Assembly (NCBI RefSeq): GCF_000716535.1
Contig: NZ_JNWV01000003.1
Location: 202,285 to 266,284 of the forward strand
Length of the DNA: 64,000 bases
From: Streptomyces flaveolus
Lineage (GTDB): Bacteria > Actinomycetota > Actinomycetes > Streptomycetales > Streptomycetaceae
Direction: 5' to 3'
Each line of letters starts with the position of its first letter. The stretch's first letter is position 1. Below are positions 40,960-49,502 of this stretch, piece by piece. Under the pieces are notes generated by a model that saw only the letters and a program-made list of their open reading frames with translations, made no database searches and was not told where the DNA came from. The position numbers and the translations under genes are program-made.

Positions 40960-41185
40960 ATGGGACGCAGAGAGCAGTGCGCCGTCGCCGCCTCCGGACA
41001 GTGGACGGACGAGGAGGACGGCCGGCGCCGACTGCCCGCCGACGAGGTCCACGCGTGGGAGCCGGGGTCGAACCAGACCGGCTGCGGCGCGTGTGCCCGC
41101 GCTGCGCGTCCGTGGCCGGACGTCGCGGCGACGACGCACGGCCGCGGTGGCACCGCACCCGTCCCCGGCCGTGCGAGCCGCCCCG
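40960..41185 (+). pseudogene. Frameshifted remnant of a small Cys-rich actinobacterial protein
   Basis: An ATG at 40960 opens a convincing N-terminus (QWTDEEDGRRRLPADEVHAW, then EPGSNQTGCG). In a neighbouring frame the same DNA then gives RLRRVCPRCASVAGRRGDD to about 41180. Related Streptomyces proteins, as I remember them, run from HAWEPGS through a Cys segment to a terminal VCPRCA; here the middle part is missing and the frames do not join. It is therefore probably a deleted copy. The family has no known function. The identification depends on memory of similar proteins. Confidence 0.4.
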
Positions 41186-41206
41186 GGCCAACCCGGCGGA
41201 TCACCG

Positions 41207-42049
41207 TCAGGCCGGGACGGGCACCCCCTGCGCGAACCGGCTGAGGGACGCCGTGAGCGCGGTGACGAAGGCGTCCCTGGCCTCCTCCGGCAGCGCGTCC
41301 ACGGACAGGTAGGGGTTGACGTCCTCCAGTTCGACCAGCAGCAGGCCTCCGTCGGGGGCACGGCAGGCGTCGACGCGCTGGATGCCGTACCCGAGGTCGT
41401 TCCAGTCGATGAACCGGCGGGCGAACTCCAGGTCGGCGGCGGTGGCCGGGTACGGCCGCAGCTCCCAGCGGCGCTCGGGGTCGGGGGCGTACAGGGCGTA
41501 CTGGAAGTCGTCGTCGACGAAGTAGAAGGACACCTCGTAGGCGAAGTCGACGCACGGCTGGATCAGGACGTCCTGGGCGGCGAGTCCCGCGAGCTCGCCG
41601 CCGGGGACGATCCGCAGGCCGAGGGAGTCCGCGCCGTGCTTCGGCTTGACCACGTACCGGTCGGCGGCCGGCAGCCGGTCCAGGTCCTCGGCGCGGTCGA
41701 CGGTCGGGATCACGGGGAAGCCGGCGGCGGCCAGGTCCAGCAGGTACTGCTTCCCGGCCATGTCGGCCTTCCCGGTGAGCGGGTTGTACACCCGGGTGCC
41801 GGCGGCGAGCGCCTGCGCGCGGAAGGCGTCGTACTCCTTCCGGTAGCCGAGGAGGGGCCCGCTGTTGCGGACCACGACGGCGTCGAATCCGTCCATCAGC
41901 GCCGCGGCGTCCAGCGGGTGACACAGCGCCAGGTCGAAGTGGGCGCGCAGCCGGGAGGTGAGGTGGATGTCCTCGTCGCAGTAGCGGCGCCCGCGCGCTT
42001 GGTACGCCAGATCGGTGACGTAGAGCAGGCGGGGGCGGGCGGCGGGCAT
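41207..42049 (-). CDS. RimK-like ATP-grasp enzyme
   Basis: A 280-residue ATP-grasp ligase, the class joining a carboxylate to an amine via acyl phosphate. The N-terminal pre-ATP-grasp domain has LLYVTDLAYQARGRRYCDEDIHL and AVVVRNSGPLLGYRKEYD. ATP binding is indicated by RYVVKPKHGADSLGLRIV, and the metal-binding end by LLLVELEDVNPYLSVD. The start at 42049 follows GAGGAG. Its only neighbours are the gene remnant and a divergent TetR gene; it lies 1.3 kb from the amidotransferase and might supply a peptide ligase activity, but nothing in the sequence shows it. The substrate is unknown. Confidence 0.8.
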   Translation of the reverse strand: MPAARPRLLYVTDLAYQARGRRYCDEDIHLTSRLRAHFDLALCHPLDAAALMDGFDAVVVRNSGPLLGYRKEYDAFRAQALAAGTRVYNPLTGKADMAGKQYLLDLAAAGFPVIPTVDRAEDLDRLPAADRYVVKPKHGADSLGLRIVPGGELAGLAAQDVLIQPCVDFAYEVSFYFVDDDFQYALYAPDPERRWELRPYPATAADLEFARRFIDWNDLGYGIQRVDACRAPDGGLLLVELEDVNPYLSVDALPEEARDAFVTALTASLSRFAQGVPVPA

Positions 42050-42291
42050 GAGGGCTCCTCGGGGCGGCACATGGGGCTGCGGGTGTGGTGCGGGTGCGAT
42101 GGTGCGGGGGCCGGCGCCGGCGGCGTCTTCGACGGCGGCGGTGGCGGCGGAGAAAGGTTACGCCGCAGGGTGTGGCGCCTTTCGGCCACCCCCCGCTGCC
42201 ACCCGCCGCCCGTCCCCCTCCGCACAGCCGGTCGGGCGACTCCGGTGGTGACCTCGGAAGCACTCGGTTCCCTCAGGACGGCGCTCCGGTT

Positions 42292-42305
42292 GCACTGAGT
42301 GTCAC
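42292..42305. promoter_or_regulatory. TetR operator copy 1 (GCACTGAGTGTCAC)
   Basis: Contains the perfect dyad CACT-G-AGTG and lies 31 bp before the tetR start. The same 14-mer appears in inverted orientation at 43124-43137 upstream of the DUF35 gene, which strongly suggests a common regulator. Confidence 0.65.
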
Positions 42306-42335
42306 GAATCCGGTCCGGGTGCTACGTTCCCGTCC

Positions 42336-43082
42336 ATGAGCTCCAGCAGCGCGGCGCCGGCCGCGAAGCCGCCGATGCGGGACGCCCTGGTGGCGGCGGC
42401 CTTCCGGCTCTTCCTGGAACGCGGGTACGAGCAGACCACCGTGGACGACATCGTGGCCCTGGCCGGGGTCGGCCGGCGTTCGTTCTTCCGCTACTTCCCC
42501 TCCAAGGAGGACGTGGTCTTCCCCGACCACGAGCGCTGCCTGGCCGACATGACCGCCTTCCTCGCGAGCGGCGGCGCGGAGCACGAGCCGGTGCGGCGGG
42601 TGTGCGACGCGGCCCGGCTGGTGCTGCGGATGTACGCCGAGAACCCGGCCTTCTCCGTGCAGCGCTACCGCCTCACCCGGAAGGTGCCGGGGCTGCGCGC
42701 GTACGAGCTGTCCGTGGTGTGGCGCTACGAGCGAGCGCTCGCCGAGTACCTGCGCGCCCGCTTCGCGGGACGGCCCGACGGGACGCTGCGCGCCGACGTG
42801 ATCGCGGCCGCGGTCGTCGCCGCGCACAACAACGCCCTGCGCTGCTGGCTGCGGTCGGACGGCGAGGGTGACGCGGAGGCCGCCGTGGACCGCGCGCTGG
42901 GGTACGTGCAGAAGACGTTCGGCCGGTCGACGGACGCCCCTCCGGCCCCCGCCCGGGCCGGCGCGGTGACGACCGGGCTGCCGGCGGGGCAGCCCGACGA
43001 CGTGGTGGTGCTGGTCTCCCGCCGGGACGCCCCGTTGTGGCGGGTGGTGCAGGAACTGGAGACGGCTCTGGGGCGGGGCTGA
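42336..43082 (+). CDS. TetR-family transcriptional regulator
   Basis: A 248-residue regulator. Residues about 15-62 form the TetR HTH (MRDALVAAAFRLFLERGYEQ, then TTVDDIVALAGVGRRSFFRYFPSKED). The remaining helices form the ligand domain, with a Pro-rich linker and a VVVLVSRRDAPLWRVVQELE tail. Its operator copies flank it: one just upstream, one before the DUF35 gene downstream. Autoregulation and control of that gene are likely. The DUF35 gene belongs to a class often linked to acyl-CoA or thiolase metabolism, so a fatty-acyl ligand is possible but unproven. Confidence 0.88.
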   Translation: MSSSSAAPAAKPPMRDALVAAAFRLFLERGYEQTTVDDIVALAGVGRRSFFRYFPSKEDVVFPDHERCLADMTAFLASGGAEHEPVRRVCDAARLVLRMYAENPAFSVQRYRLTRKVPGLRAYELSVVWRYERALAEYLRARFAGRPDGTLRADVIAAAVVAAHNNALRCWLRSDGEGDAEAAVDRALGYVQKTFGRSTDAPPAPARAGAVTTGLPAGQPDDVVVLVSRRDAPLWRVVQELETALGRG

Positions 43083-43123
43083 CCCGGAACAGGGGTGATT
43101 AGGGGTACGCAGTGCCTTTACGA

Positions 43124-43137
43124 GTGACACTCAGTGC
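43124..43137. promoter_or_regulatory. TetR operator copy 2 (GTGACACTCAGTGC)
   Basis: The exact reverse complement of the site at 42292-42305, located 103 bp before the DUF35 gene's GTG start. An extra AGTGCC half-site lies at 43111-43116. Confidence 0.65.
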
Positions 43138-43239
43138 CATACTCTGTCGGCGTGCGCGGTGGCACGGCAACCGCGCACACGTGTGCCCGGTCCGCCCTGG
43201 GCACGTGGGATTCCGGCCGAGCGCAGGGAGTTGACCAGC

Positions 43240-43656
43240 GTGTACCACCACTCAGCAAGCACCTCGCATCCGGTGGCCGGTTCCGCGGCGGGCGTTCTCG
43301 ATCCCGCCGCCACGGACTCCAAGGACGCCATCCTCTTCCAGCGCTGCACCTGGTGCGGCACCGCGACGTACCACCGGCTGCTCTGTCCGGTCTGTCAGGG
43401 CAGCGAGTTGCGCACGGAGCGCAGCGAGGGCGTCGGCACGGTCCGCCACTCCACGGTGGTGCACCGCAACACACCGGCGGCGCGCAACGTGTCGCTGATA
43501 GAGATGGCCGAGGGGTTCGTCGTACGGGGCCGGGTCATGGGTCCGCCGATCGGCATCCACAGCGGCGACCGGGTGCGGCTGTCCACCGCCAAGGACCCGG
43601 TGCGCGGGGAGCCGGTCTTCCAACTGGTGGACGAGCCGTACCGGGCCTGGACCTGA
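43240..43656 (+). CDS. Zn-ribbon/OB-fold DUF35 protein
   Basis: A 138-residue protein of the DUF35 class, which pairs a rubredoxin-like zinc ribbon with an OB fold. The metal ligands are CTWC (Cys 36, 39) and CPVC (Cys 49, 52). The OB part starts near GTVRHSTVVHRN and includes RGRVMGPPIGIHSGDRVRL. Related proteins (ChsH2-like, acetoacetyl-CoA synthase partners) bind acyl-CoA or assemble with thiolases. No thiolase lies in the window. The GTG start follows CAGGGAG. It is likely controlled by the neighbouring TetR protein through a shared operator. Confidence 0.84.
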   Translation: MYHHSASTSHPVAGSAAGVLDPAATDSKDAILFQRCTWCGTATYHRLLCPVCQGSELRTERSEGVGTVRHSTVVHRNTPAARNVSLIEMAEGFVVRGRVMGPPIGIHSGDRVRLSTAKDPVRGEPVFQLVDEPYRAWT

Positions 43657-43970
43657 CCGCCGTACACCACCGCACGCGACCGGGCGGCGTGACGGGCCGT
43701 CCAGCCCAGCCGTCCGCGCCCGCCTTTTACGGTCGGCCGGCTGGTGGCGGACGACATCACCACCGGTCACGGGGTCGCCGAACCGTGCGCCCGTTGATGG
43801 CTGTTGGACCGGAAGCCGCCGTGAACGGCACGGCCGGATCCCCTCCTCCTCCCATGTGATCCATCACTTGCCCTCCACAGGCAACCCACAGCCTCCGCTC
43901 CCCATCCTCCCGGAGCGAGGGGGCGCCCGGGGTTGCCGGGACGCCCGAGGTCGGCGTTCGAGGAGGAACA
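43657..43970. other. Gene-free stretch
   Basis: I see no gene, repeat or RNA. The last 20 bp hold the strong ribosome site GAGGAGGAACA of the following secreted hydrolase gene. Promoter elements for that gene must lie here but none stands out. Confidence 0.5.
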
Positions 43971-46733
43971 GTGGTCCGTGCCCGGCGAATATGGGTGACC
44001 GCCACCGCGTTGCTCGCGGTGGCGGGGGCATCCCCGGGGGTGGCCGTCGCCCACTCCCAACCAGCCGCAGCACTTGGGGTGTTGGAGCAGAACGGCGGCA
44101 CGCCACTGCCGCCCGGGTGGCGGCTGGCCGGTGGGGGCCCGGCGCCGCAGCTGGTGTGGCGGTCGGGCCGGGCGGTGCCCATGGGGGACGCGCGGGTCGA
44201 GTTCCGGGCCGGAGGACGGCTGTTGGGGGTGCCACGGCCGGGTACGGACGGGCGCATGTTCCGGCTGCCGCTCGACGGACGGCGGGCGACGCGTTTGCAC
44301 GAGCTCGAAGTCTGGTCCGGCGGGCGGCGGTTGGACGCGCCCGACGCGGCCGGTGCCGCCTCCGCCGCGCGGTTGCCGGCAGCTCTGCCCGCGAACGGCG
44401 TGGACCCCGGCAAACCCGGCTCGTACCGCACCAGAACGGGCGAGTACAGCCTGAAGTCGGTGCGGCTGCCAGGGTTCTCCGCACCCGTGGAGATGCGTGC
44501 CGTGGTCGTCGCGCCGGTCGGCGCGTCCGGCAAGCGCCCCCTCGCACTGTTCCTGCACGGCCGTCACTACACCTGCTACAAGGGGCAGGACATCACCGGT
44601 GACTGGCCCTGCAAGGCCGGAACCAAGCCGGTGCCCAGCCACCGCGGTTACCTGCGGGACCAAAGGCTCCTCGCCTCCCAGGGCTACATGACCGTGTCGA
44701 TCTCCGCCAACGGCGTCAACGGGCAGGACTTCGCGGCGGAGGACGGCGGCGCGCAGGCACGGTCGTCGCTGGTGCGGCTGCACCTGGCCCGCTGGGCCGA
44801 CTGGGCCGAGCACCCGCGGTCCGCGCCGAAGGTGGTCCGCGAGGCGCCCCGCGCCGATCTGTCGCGGGTGCTGCTCGTCGGGCACTCGCGGGGCGGCGAG
44901 GGCGTCAACCGGGCCGCGCTGGACAGCATCACCCCGCCGCCCGCCGAGCAGGACGGCTATCGCGGACCGGTGCGCTGGCACATCCGGGGCACCGTCCTCA
45001 TCGGCCCGACCGTCTTCGGGCAGAACCCGGTGCCGGACGTGCCGTCGATGACGATCCTGCCGGGCTGTGACGGTGACGTCTCCGACCTGCAGGGCGAGGT
45101 GTACGTCGACGGCACGCGCGTGGTCGGCAACGGCACCGCGCTGCACAGCGCCGTGTACGTGATCGGCGCCAACCACAACTTCTTCAACTCGGAGTGGACG
45201 CCGGGCCGGGCCGCGGCGCCCGCCGACGACGACTTCTTCGACGATCCGCAGCACCACGACCCGGTGTGCGGCAAGCGGGCCGCGACCCGGCTGACCGCCG
45301 ACCAGCAGCACCGGGCCGGTTCGACGTACATCGCCGCCGCCGCGCGGCTGTTCCTCGCCGGTGACGACCGGGTACGGCCGCTGCTCGACGGCTCCGGGAA
45401 GCGTGCGCCGTCGGCGGACCCGGCACGGGTCCTCAGCCACGCGGTGGGCGCCCGCCGGGGCAGCGGGTTCCTGCCGGACGCCGGGGTGTCGGTGACCGGC
45501 GGCAAGCTGTGCGCCGCGGTGGACCCGAGCCCGGCCAAGGCCTGCCTGGGCACGGGCGCCAAGGGGGCCTCCCCGCACTTCGCGCAGTGGGAGACGGACC
45601 GGGAGACCGGCCGGAGCGCGATCGCGGTGCGCTGGAAGCGGGCCGGCGCCCCGGCCCGGGTGACCCCGGCGAAGCCGGTGTCGCTGTCCGGTGCGAAGGC
45701 GCTGGCGCTGCGGCTGTTCGTGCCGCCCAACTCCCGGGCGGCAGAGCTGGACGTGTCGCTGACCGACGCTTCCGGCAAGAAGGCGAAGCTCGGCCGGATC
45801 AAGCCCGCCGGGCTGCCCGGCAGTGAGCGGACCGCCTCCTACTGGGCGCAGGAGATCCGCGTGCCGCTGACCGCGACCGGCCGGGCCGGGCTCGACCTGC
45901 GAGCGGTCAAGTCTCTTGAACTGACACCGCGTTCGGCCTCCGGGCGGGCCTGGCTCATGGACGCGTGGGGCTGGCGGCCGGGGACGCCCGCGGTGCGCAC
46001 GGACGCGCTGCCGCGCGTGGATATCGGCCGGACGACCGTGGACGAGGGCGACTCGGGCGTGCGCACCTACCGGGTCCCGGTCCAGGTGACGGGCCGCAGC
46101 GGCAGCGGGCAGGTCCGCGTGTACGTGATCGACCCGGCCACCGGCAAGGCCAGGGACCGGCTGGTGACGGTGCGTCCGGGCGGCCAGGACATCGACGTAC
46201 CGGTCGAGGTGAAGGGCAACACCCGCTACGGCACCGATGTGTCGTACGACGTGCTGGTCAAGGCGGTCCGGGGTGCGGTCGTCGGCTCCTACCGGGGCGG
46301 CATCACCGTCCACGACGACGATCCGGCGCCCACGATGACCGTCACGCCCGTCGCCGGTGAGGTGACCGAGGGACGGACGCTGAAGTGGCGGGTGTCGCTG
46401 TCGGAGGCGGTGGACGTCGACATGGGCGCGCTGTTCCAGGTCGCGCCGGCCACCGCGCCGGAGCTGTCCACCAAGGACGTCCCGGCCGGCTGGCTGCGGG
46501 ACACCACCGGGGAGAAGCCCGACCCGGAGCGTCCGCTGTCCAAGGTGACCGGGTTCTACCTGTGGGCCGACATCCCCGCGGGCAGGACCAGCGCGGAGAT
46601 CACCCTGCCCACGGTGAAGGACCGGGTGCGGGAGTCCACGGAGTCGGTGCTGTTCCGGGAGGTCGACCCGCGGACCGGGGAACCGCGGACCGGGGGCCTC
46701 GAGCTGTCCGGTTCGGTGCTGAACGCGTCGTAG
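43971..46733 (+). CDS. Large secreted alpha/beta-hydrolase with C-terminal beta-sandwich modules
   Basis: A 920-residue exported protein. A signal peptide occupies residues about 1-28. An alpha/beta-hydrolase region (about 150-450) holds the likely triad: Ser in GHSRGGEG (about 306), Asp near GCDGDVSD (about 366) and His in GANHNFF (about 402). Then come a beta-sandwich region (about 480-660) and a Calx-beta-like module (about 680-920; RTYRVPVQVTGRSGSG, ITVHDDDPAPTMTV, VTEGRTLKWRVSLSEA). Probably an extracellular esterase or lipase that binds a surface or polymer. Start GTG 43971 with an excellent ribosome site. The substrate is unknown and the catalytic assignment needs testing. Confidence 0.8.
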   Translation: MVRARRIWVTATALLAVAGASPGVAVAHSQPAAALGVLEQNGGTPLPPGWRLAGGGPAPQLVWRSGRAVPMGDARVEFRAGGRLLGVPRPGTDGRMFRLPLDGRRATRLHELEVWSGGRRLDAPDAAGAASAARLPAALPANGVDPGKPGSYRTRTGEYSLKSVRLPGFSAPVEMRAVVVAPVGASGKRPLALFLHGRHYTCYKGQDITGDWPCKAGTKPVPSHRGYLRDQRLLASQGYMTVSISANGVNGQDFAAEDGGAQARSSLVRLHLARWADWAEHPRSAPKVVREAPRADLSRVLLVGHSRGGEGVNRAALDSITPPPAEQDGYRGPVRWHIRGTVLIGPTVFGQNPVPDVPSMTILPGCDGDVSDLQGEVYVDGTRVVGNGTALHSAVYVIGANHNFFNSEWTPGRAAAPADDDFFDDPQHHDPVCGKRAATRLTADQQHRAGSTYIAAAARLFLAGDDRVRPLLDGSGKRAPSADPARVLSHAVGARRGSGFLPDAGVSVTGGKLCAAVDPSPAKACLGTGAKGASPHFAQWETDRETGRSAIAVRWKRAGAPARVTPAKPVSLSGAKALALRLFVPPNSRAAELDVSLTDASGKKAKLGRIKPAGLPGSERTASYWAQEIRVPLTATGRAGLDLRAVKSLELTPRSASGRAWLMDAWGWRPGTPAVRTDALPRVDIGRTTVDEGDSGVRTYRVPVQVTGRSGSGQVRVYVIDPATGKARDRLVTVRPGGQDIDVPVEVKGNTRYGTDVSYDVLVKAVRGAVVGSYRGGITVHDDDPAPTMTVTPVAGEVTEGRTLKWRVSLSEAVDVDMGALFQVAPATAPELSTKDVPAGWLRDTTGEKPDPERPLSKVTGFYLWADIPAGRTSAEITLPTVKDRVRESTESVLFREVDPRTGEPRTGGLELSGSVLNAS

Positions 46734-46755
46734 GACGCCGGTCCCCGGGTGGTCC

Positions 46756-47142
46756 TCACTCCCCGAGGGCCACCCGGATGCCGACGGTGCCGTCCAGGCC
46801 GCGCCTCAGCCGGCTGCCCAGCAGCGTGAGGCGGCCGAGGACGCCGTACTTGCGGGCGATCAGGTTCCGGTAGCGGGCGGTGGTGGCCGGATCGGCGATC
46901 TCGGCGGTGGCCGGAAGCTGGTCGCCGGTCGGGTTGCCGCGCACGTCGCACGGGCCCACGAGGACGTCCGGGCGGCGCCGGATCCGCTTGACCTTCCAGC
47001 TGTCCGCCGCCGTCCACACCCCGAGGGTGCCGCCGTCCCGGACCACCCACACCGGGGTCGCCACGGGGGTGCCGTTCTTGCGGTAGCTGGTCACCAGCAG
47101 GTACTTGCCGGACCCGAGCCGGTCGAGCCGCGTGTCGTCCAT
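46756..47142 (-). CDS. PPOX-class FMN/F420-dependent oxidoreductase
   Basis: A 128-residue split-barrel flavoprotein of the pyridoxamine-phosphate-oxidase-like class, typically using F420 or FMN in actinobacteria. Conserved parts: LGSGKYLLVTSYRKNGTPVATPVWVV, then GTLGVWTAADSWKVKRIRRRP and VLVGPCDVRGNPTG. The small size suits a dimer. It is convergent with the large secreted hydrolase gene and divergent from the DUF3800-like gene. The substrate is not determinable. Confidence 0.85.
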   Translation of the reverse strand: MDDTRLDRLGSGKYLLVTSYRKNGTPVATPVWVVRDGGTLGVWTAADSWKVKRIRRRPDVLVGPCDVRGNPTGDQLPATAEIADPATTARYRNLIARKYGVLGRLTLLGSRLRRGLDGTVGIRVALGE

Positions 47143-47262
47143 GCCCGCAGTCTAGGAGCGCGGCCCGCGCCCGGCGAGGCCCGATGACTCGCCGGGCCGA
47201 CGGGCGGGCGGTTCCGTGCGGGATGCTGGTCGTGAGGCTCGGTCGGGACGAAGGGCTGTGAC

Positions 47263-48423
47263 GTGGCTGGAGTCGGCGGAACGCGGGAGCGGTGGGGCGC
47301 GGCACGGGGCCGCGTCCGCGAGGTGGCCTGCGACGAGTCGGGGTCGGACGGGGAGAACCTGCTCGGCGGCAACACGGACGTGTTCGCGCACGCGAGCGTG
47401 GCCCTGCCGGTGGATGTGGCCGCGGAGTGCGTGCGGGAGATCCGGCACCGGATCCGTTCGCCCGCCGAGGAGTACAAGGCGAACCACCTGCTGCGCGAGA
47501 AGCACCGGGCGGTGCTGGTGTGGCTGCTGGCCGCCGGCGGGCCGATCCACGGGCGGGCCCATGTGCATCTGACGGAGAAGGCGTTCCTCGTGGTGGACCG
47601 GGCCGTCGGCCTGCTGCTCGGGGACCCGGCGGACGCCGTCTCCCTCTACCGGCAGGGACCGGAGGTCTTCGAAGGCCACGCCTGGCGGGAGTTCCTGGTG
47701 GCCGCGAACGCCCTGCTGCGGGTCCACCCGGGCGGGCAGCGGGACACGGGTGTCGACGCGGCTCCCGCGGCCGGGGACGCGCCCTGCGCGGCCCGGGAGG
47801 GGTCCCCCCTGGCCGGCGAGGCACCCGACGCAACCGGGGAGGCCTCCTCCAGGGCCGGGGAAGCACCCGACGCGCCCGAAGACGCCTTCTTCGCGACCGT
47901 CGACGCGCTCGTCCGGGCCGCTCCCGGGTCCGAGGCCGCGGGGATCCTGCGCCGCCTCGCCGCGCACCGGCATCGGGCGGAGGCCTACCGGACCCGGATG
48001 CGGGCGGCACCGGCCCTCTTCCCGGTGCTCAATCCGCTGTTCCCCGCGCTGCGGCACACGGCCGCGCACTGGAGCGCCGACGGCCTGCCGGTCGTACTCG
48101 TGCACGACCGGCAGAACGCGCTGACGCCCGGCCGGATCGCCCGGATCGTGCAGTCCGCCCGGCGGGACGGGATCGAGCTCCACGGGCTGCGGCTGGTCGA
48201 CTCCCGGGACGACGCCCGGGTGCAGATCGCCGACTTCCTGGCCGGGATCGGCCGCCGGATCGCCTCCGACGAGCTGGCCGGCACGGGTGACCGGGAGCTG
48301 ACCGCGTGCCTGCGGCCGTACGTGGCGGCCGGGTCGGTGTGGGGCGACGCGCGCAGCTGGGCCCGGCTCGCTCCGGCCGGAGAAAACCCGGGGCGGGCAG
48401 CGGAGATCAACTCGGGCGTCTAG
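47263..48423 (+). CDS. DUF3800-like protein with inserted acidic Ala/Gly-rich segment
   Basis: A 386-residue cytosolic protein. The N-terminus VREVACDESGSDGENLLGGN resembles the DESG motif of DUF3800 proteins, which have an RNase-H-like fold, and the C-terminal LVDSRDDARVQIADFLAGIG matches the D-x(2-3)-Q-x-ADxxAG end of that family. Between them sits an insert (about residues 165-205) of GDAPCAAREGSPLAGEAPDA type with three related GEAPDA units, likely disordered. The GTG start at 47263 is tentative. The function of the family is not settled; nuclease-like activity has been suggested from fold. Confidence 0.65.
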   Translation: MAGVGGTRERWGAARGRVREVACDESGSDGENLLGGNTDVFAHASVALPVDVAAECVREIRHRIRSPAEEYKANHLLREKHRAVLVWLLAAGGPIHGRAHVHLTEKAFLVVDRAVGLLLGDPADAVSLYRQGPEVFEGHAWREFLVAANALLRVHPGGQRDTGVDAAPAAGDAPCAAREGSPLAGEAPDATGEASSRAGEAPDAPEDAFFATVDALVRAAPGSEAAGILRRLAAHRHRAEAYRTRMRAAPALFPVLNPLFPALRHTAAHWSADGLPVVLVHDRQNALTPGRIARIVQSARRDGIELHGLRLVDSRDDARVQIADFLAGIGRRIASDELAGTGDRELTACLRPYVAAGSVWGDARSWARLAPAGENPGRAAEINSGV

Positions 48424-48533
48424 ATTGCGTCCTGCACGGTGCAAGTCCCGTCAGGCGTCACCCCGGACACCCCGTCCGGCACCACGCCGGACACCCGTCA
48501 GGCATCTCATCAGGCACCCAGGAGCTGACCCAC

Positions 48534-49364
48534 GTGACCGACAACCCGGCAGCCACCAACGACGTGGCCGCGTCGCTGCGCTCCCGCATCAACACCGGCC
48601 AGCCGCACACCGCCCGCATCTGGAACTACTGGCTCGGCGGCAAGGACAACTACGAGGTCGACCGCGCGGCCGGCGACCAGATCCGCCAACTGCACCCGGG
48701 GATCGGGGAGTACGCCCGCGCCGACCGGCTCTTCCTGGGACGCGCGGTGCGCCATCTGGTCGGTGAGGTGGGCATCCGGCAGTTCCTGGACATCGGCACC
48801 GGGCTGCCCACCGCCGACAACACGCACGAGGTGGCCCAGCGGATCGCGCCGGAGTCCCGGATCGTGTACGTCGACAACGACCCGCTCGTCCTCGCGCACG
48901 CGCGTGCCCTGCTGACCAGCACGCCCGAAGGCCGTACCGACTACCTGGACGAGGATCTGCGCAACGTCGACGCGATCCTCGAACACGCGTCGAAGACGCT
49001 GGACTTCAGTCAGCCGGTGGCGCTGATGCTGCTCGGCGTGGTCATCTTCATCGGCGACGACGAGGACCCGTACGGCCTGGTGCGGCAGTTGACGGACCGG
49101 TTGCCGGCGGGCAGCCATCTCGTGCTGTCGCACACCGTCACCAGCCCGTCCATGCCGGACGTGGACGAGGCGGTGAAGTTCTGGAACGAGCACGGCACTC
49201 CGAAGCTCACGCAGCGCGCACCCGAGGACGTGGCCCGGTTCTTCGACGGCCTGGAGCTGCTGGAGCCGGGCGTGGTGTCCTGCTCGCGGTGGCGCCCGGA
49301 GGACGGCGACGGGGCCGAGCCGGACGAGGTCGCCATGTTCGGCGGGGTGGCCCGGAAGAACTGA
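48534..49364 (+). CDS. SAM-dependent methyltransferase, DUF574 (Methyltransf_19)
   Basis: A 276-residue cytosolic enzyme. The family opening RINTGQPHTARIWNYWLGGKDNYEVDR is present, then the SAM-binding FLDIGTGLPTADNTHEVAQ and an acidic VYVDNDPLVLAHARALL turn. These are large, paralogous Streptomyces families with unknown methyl acceptors. Ribosome site AGGAG before the GTG at 48534. It follows the DUF3800-like gene by 110 bp and precedes the S1 protease gene. There is no specific biosynthetic context. Confidence 0.87.
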   Translation: MTDNPAATNDVAASLRSRINTGQPHTARIWNYWLGGKDNYEVDRAAGDQIRQLHPGIGEYARADRLFLGRAVRHLVGEVGIRQFLDIGTGLPTADNTHEVAQRIAPESRIVYVDNDPLVLAHARALLTSTPEGRTDYLDEDLRNVDAILEHASKTLDFSQPVALMLLGVVIFIGDDEDPYGLVRQLTDRLPAGSHLVLSHTVTSPSMPDVDEAVKFWNEHGTPKLTQRAPEDVARFFDGLELLEPGVVSCSRWRPEDGDGAEPDEVAMFGGVARKN

Positions 49365-49502
49365 CCGCGCGCGGGAGTTCACCGGCGCCGGTGAACGCCA
49401 TGGCCCCGGCCCCCGTATGGAGGAGCGGGCCCTCGACGATCCGGGGGCCTCGCGGTGCCGGTACGGGCAGCGCGCGTTCGGGTTCGGCTTCGGGAGCCAT
49501 GC

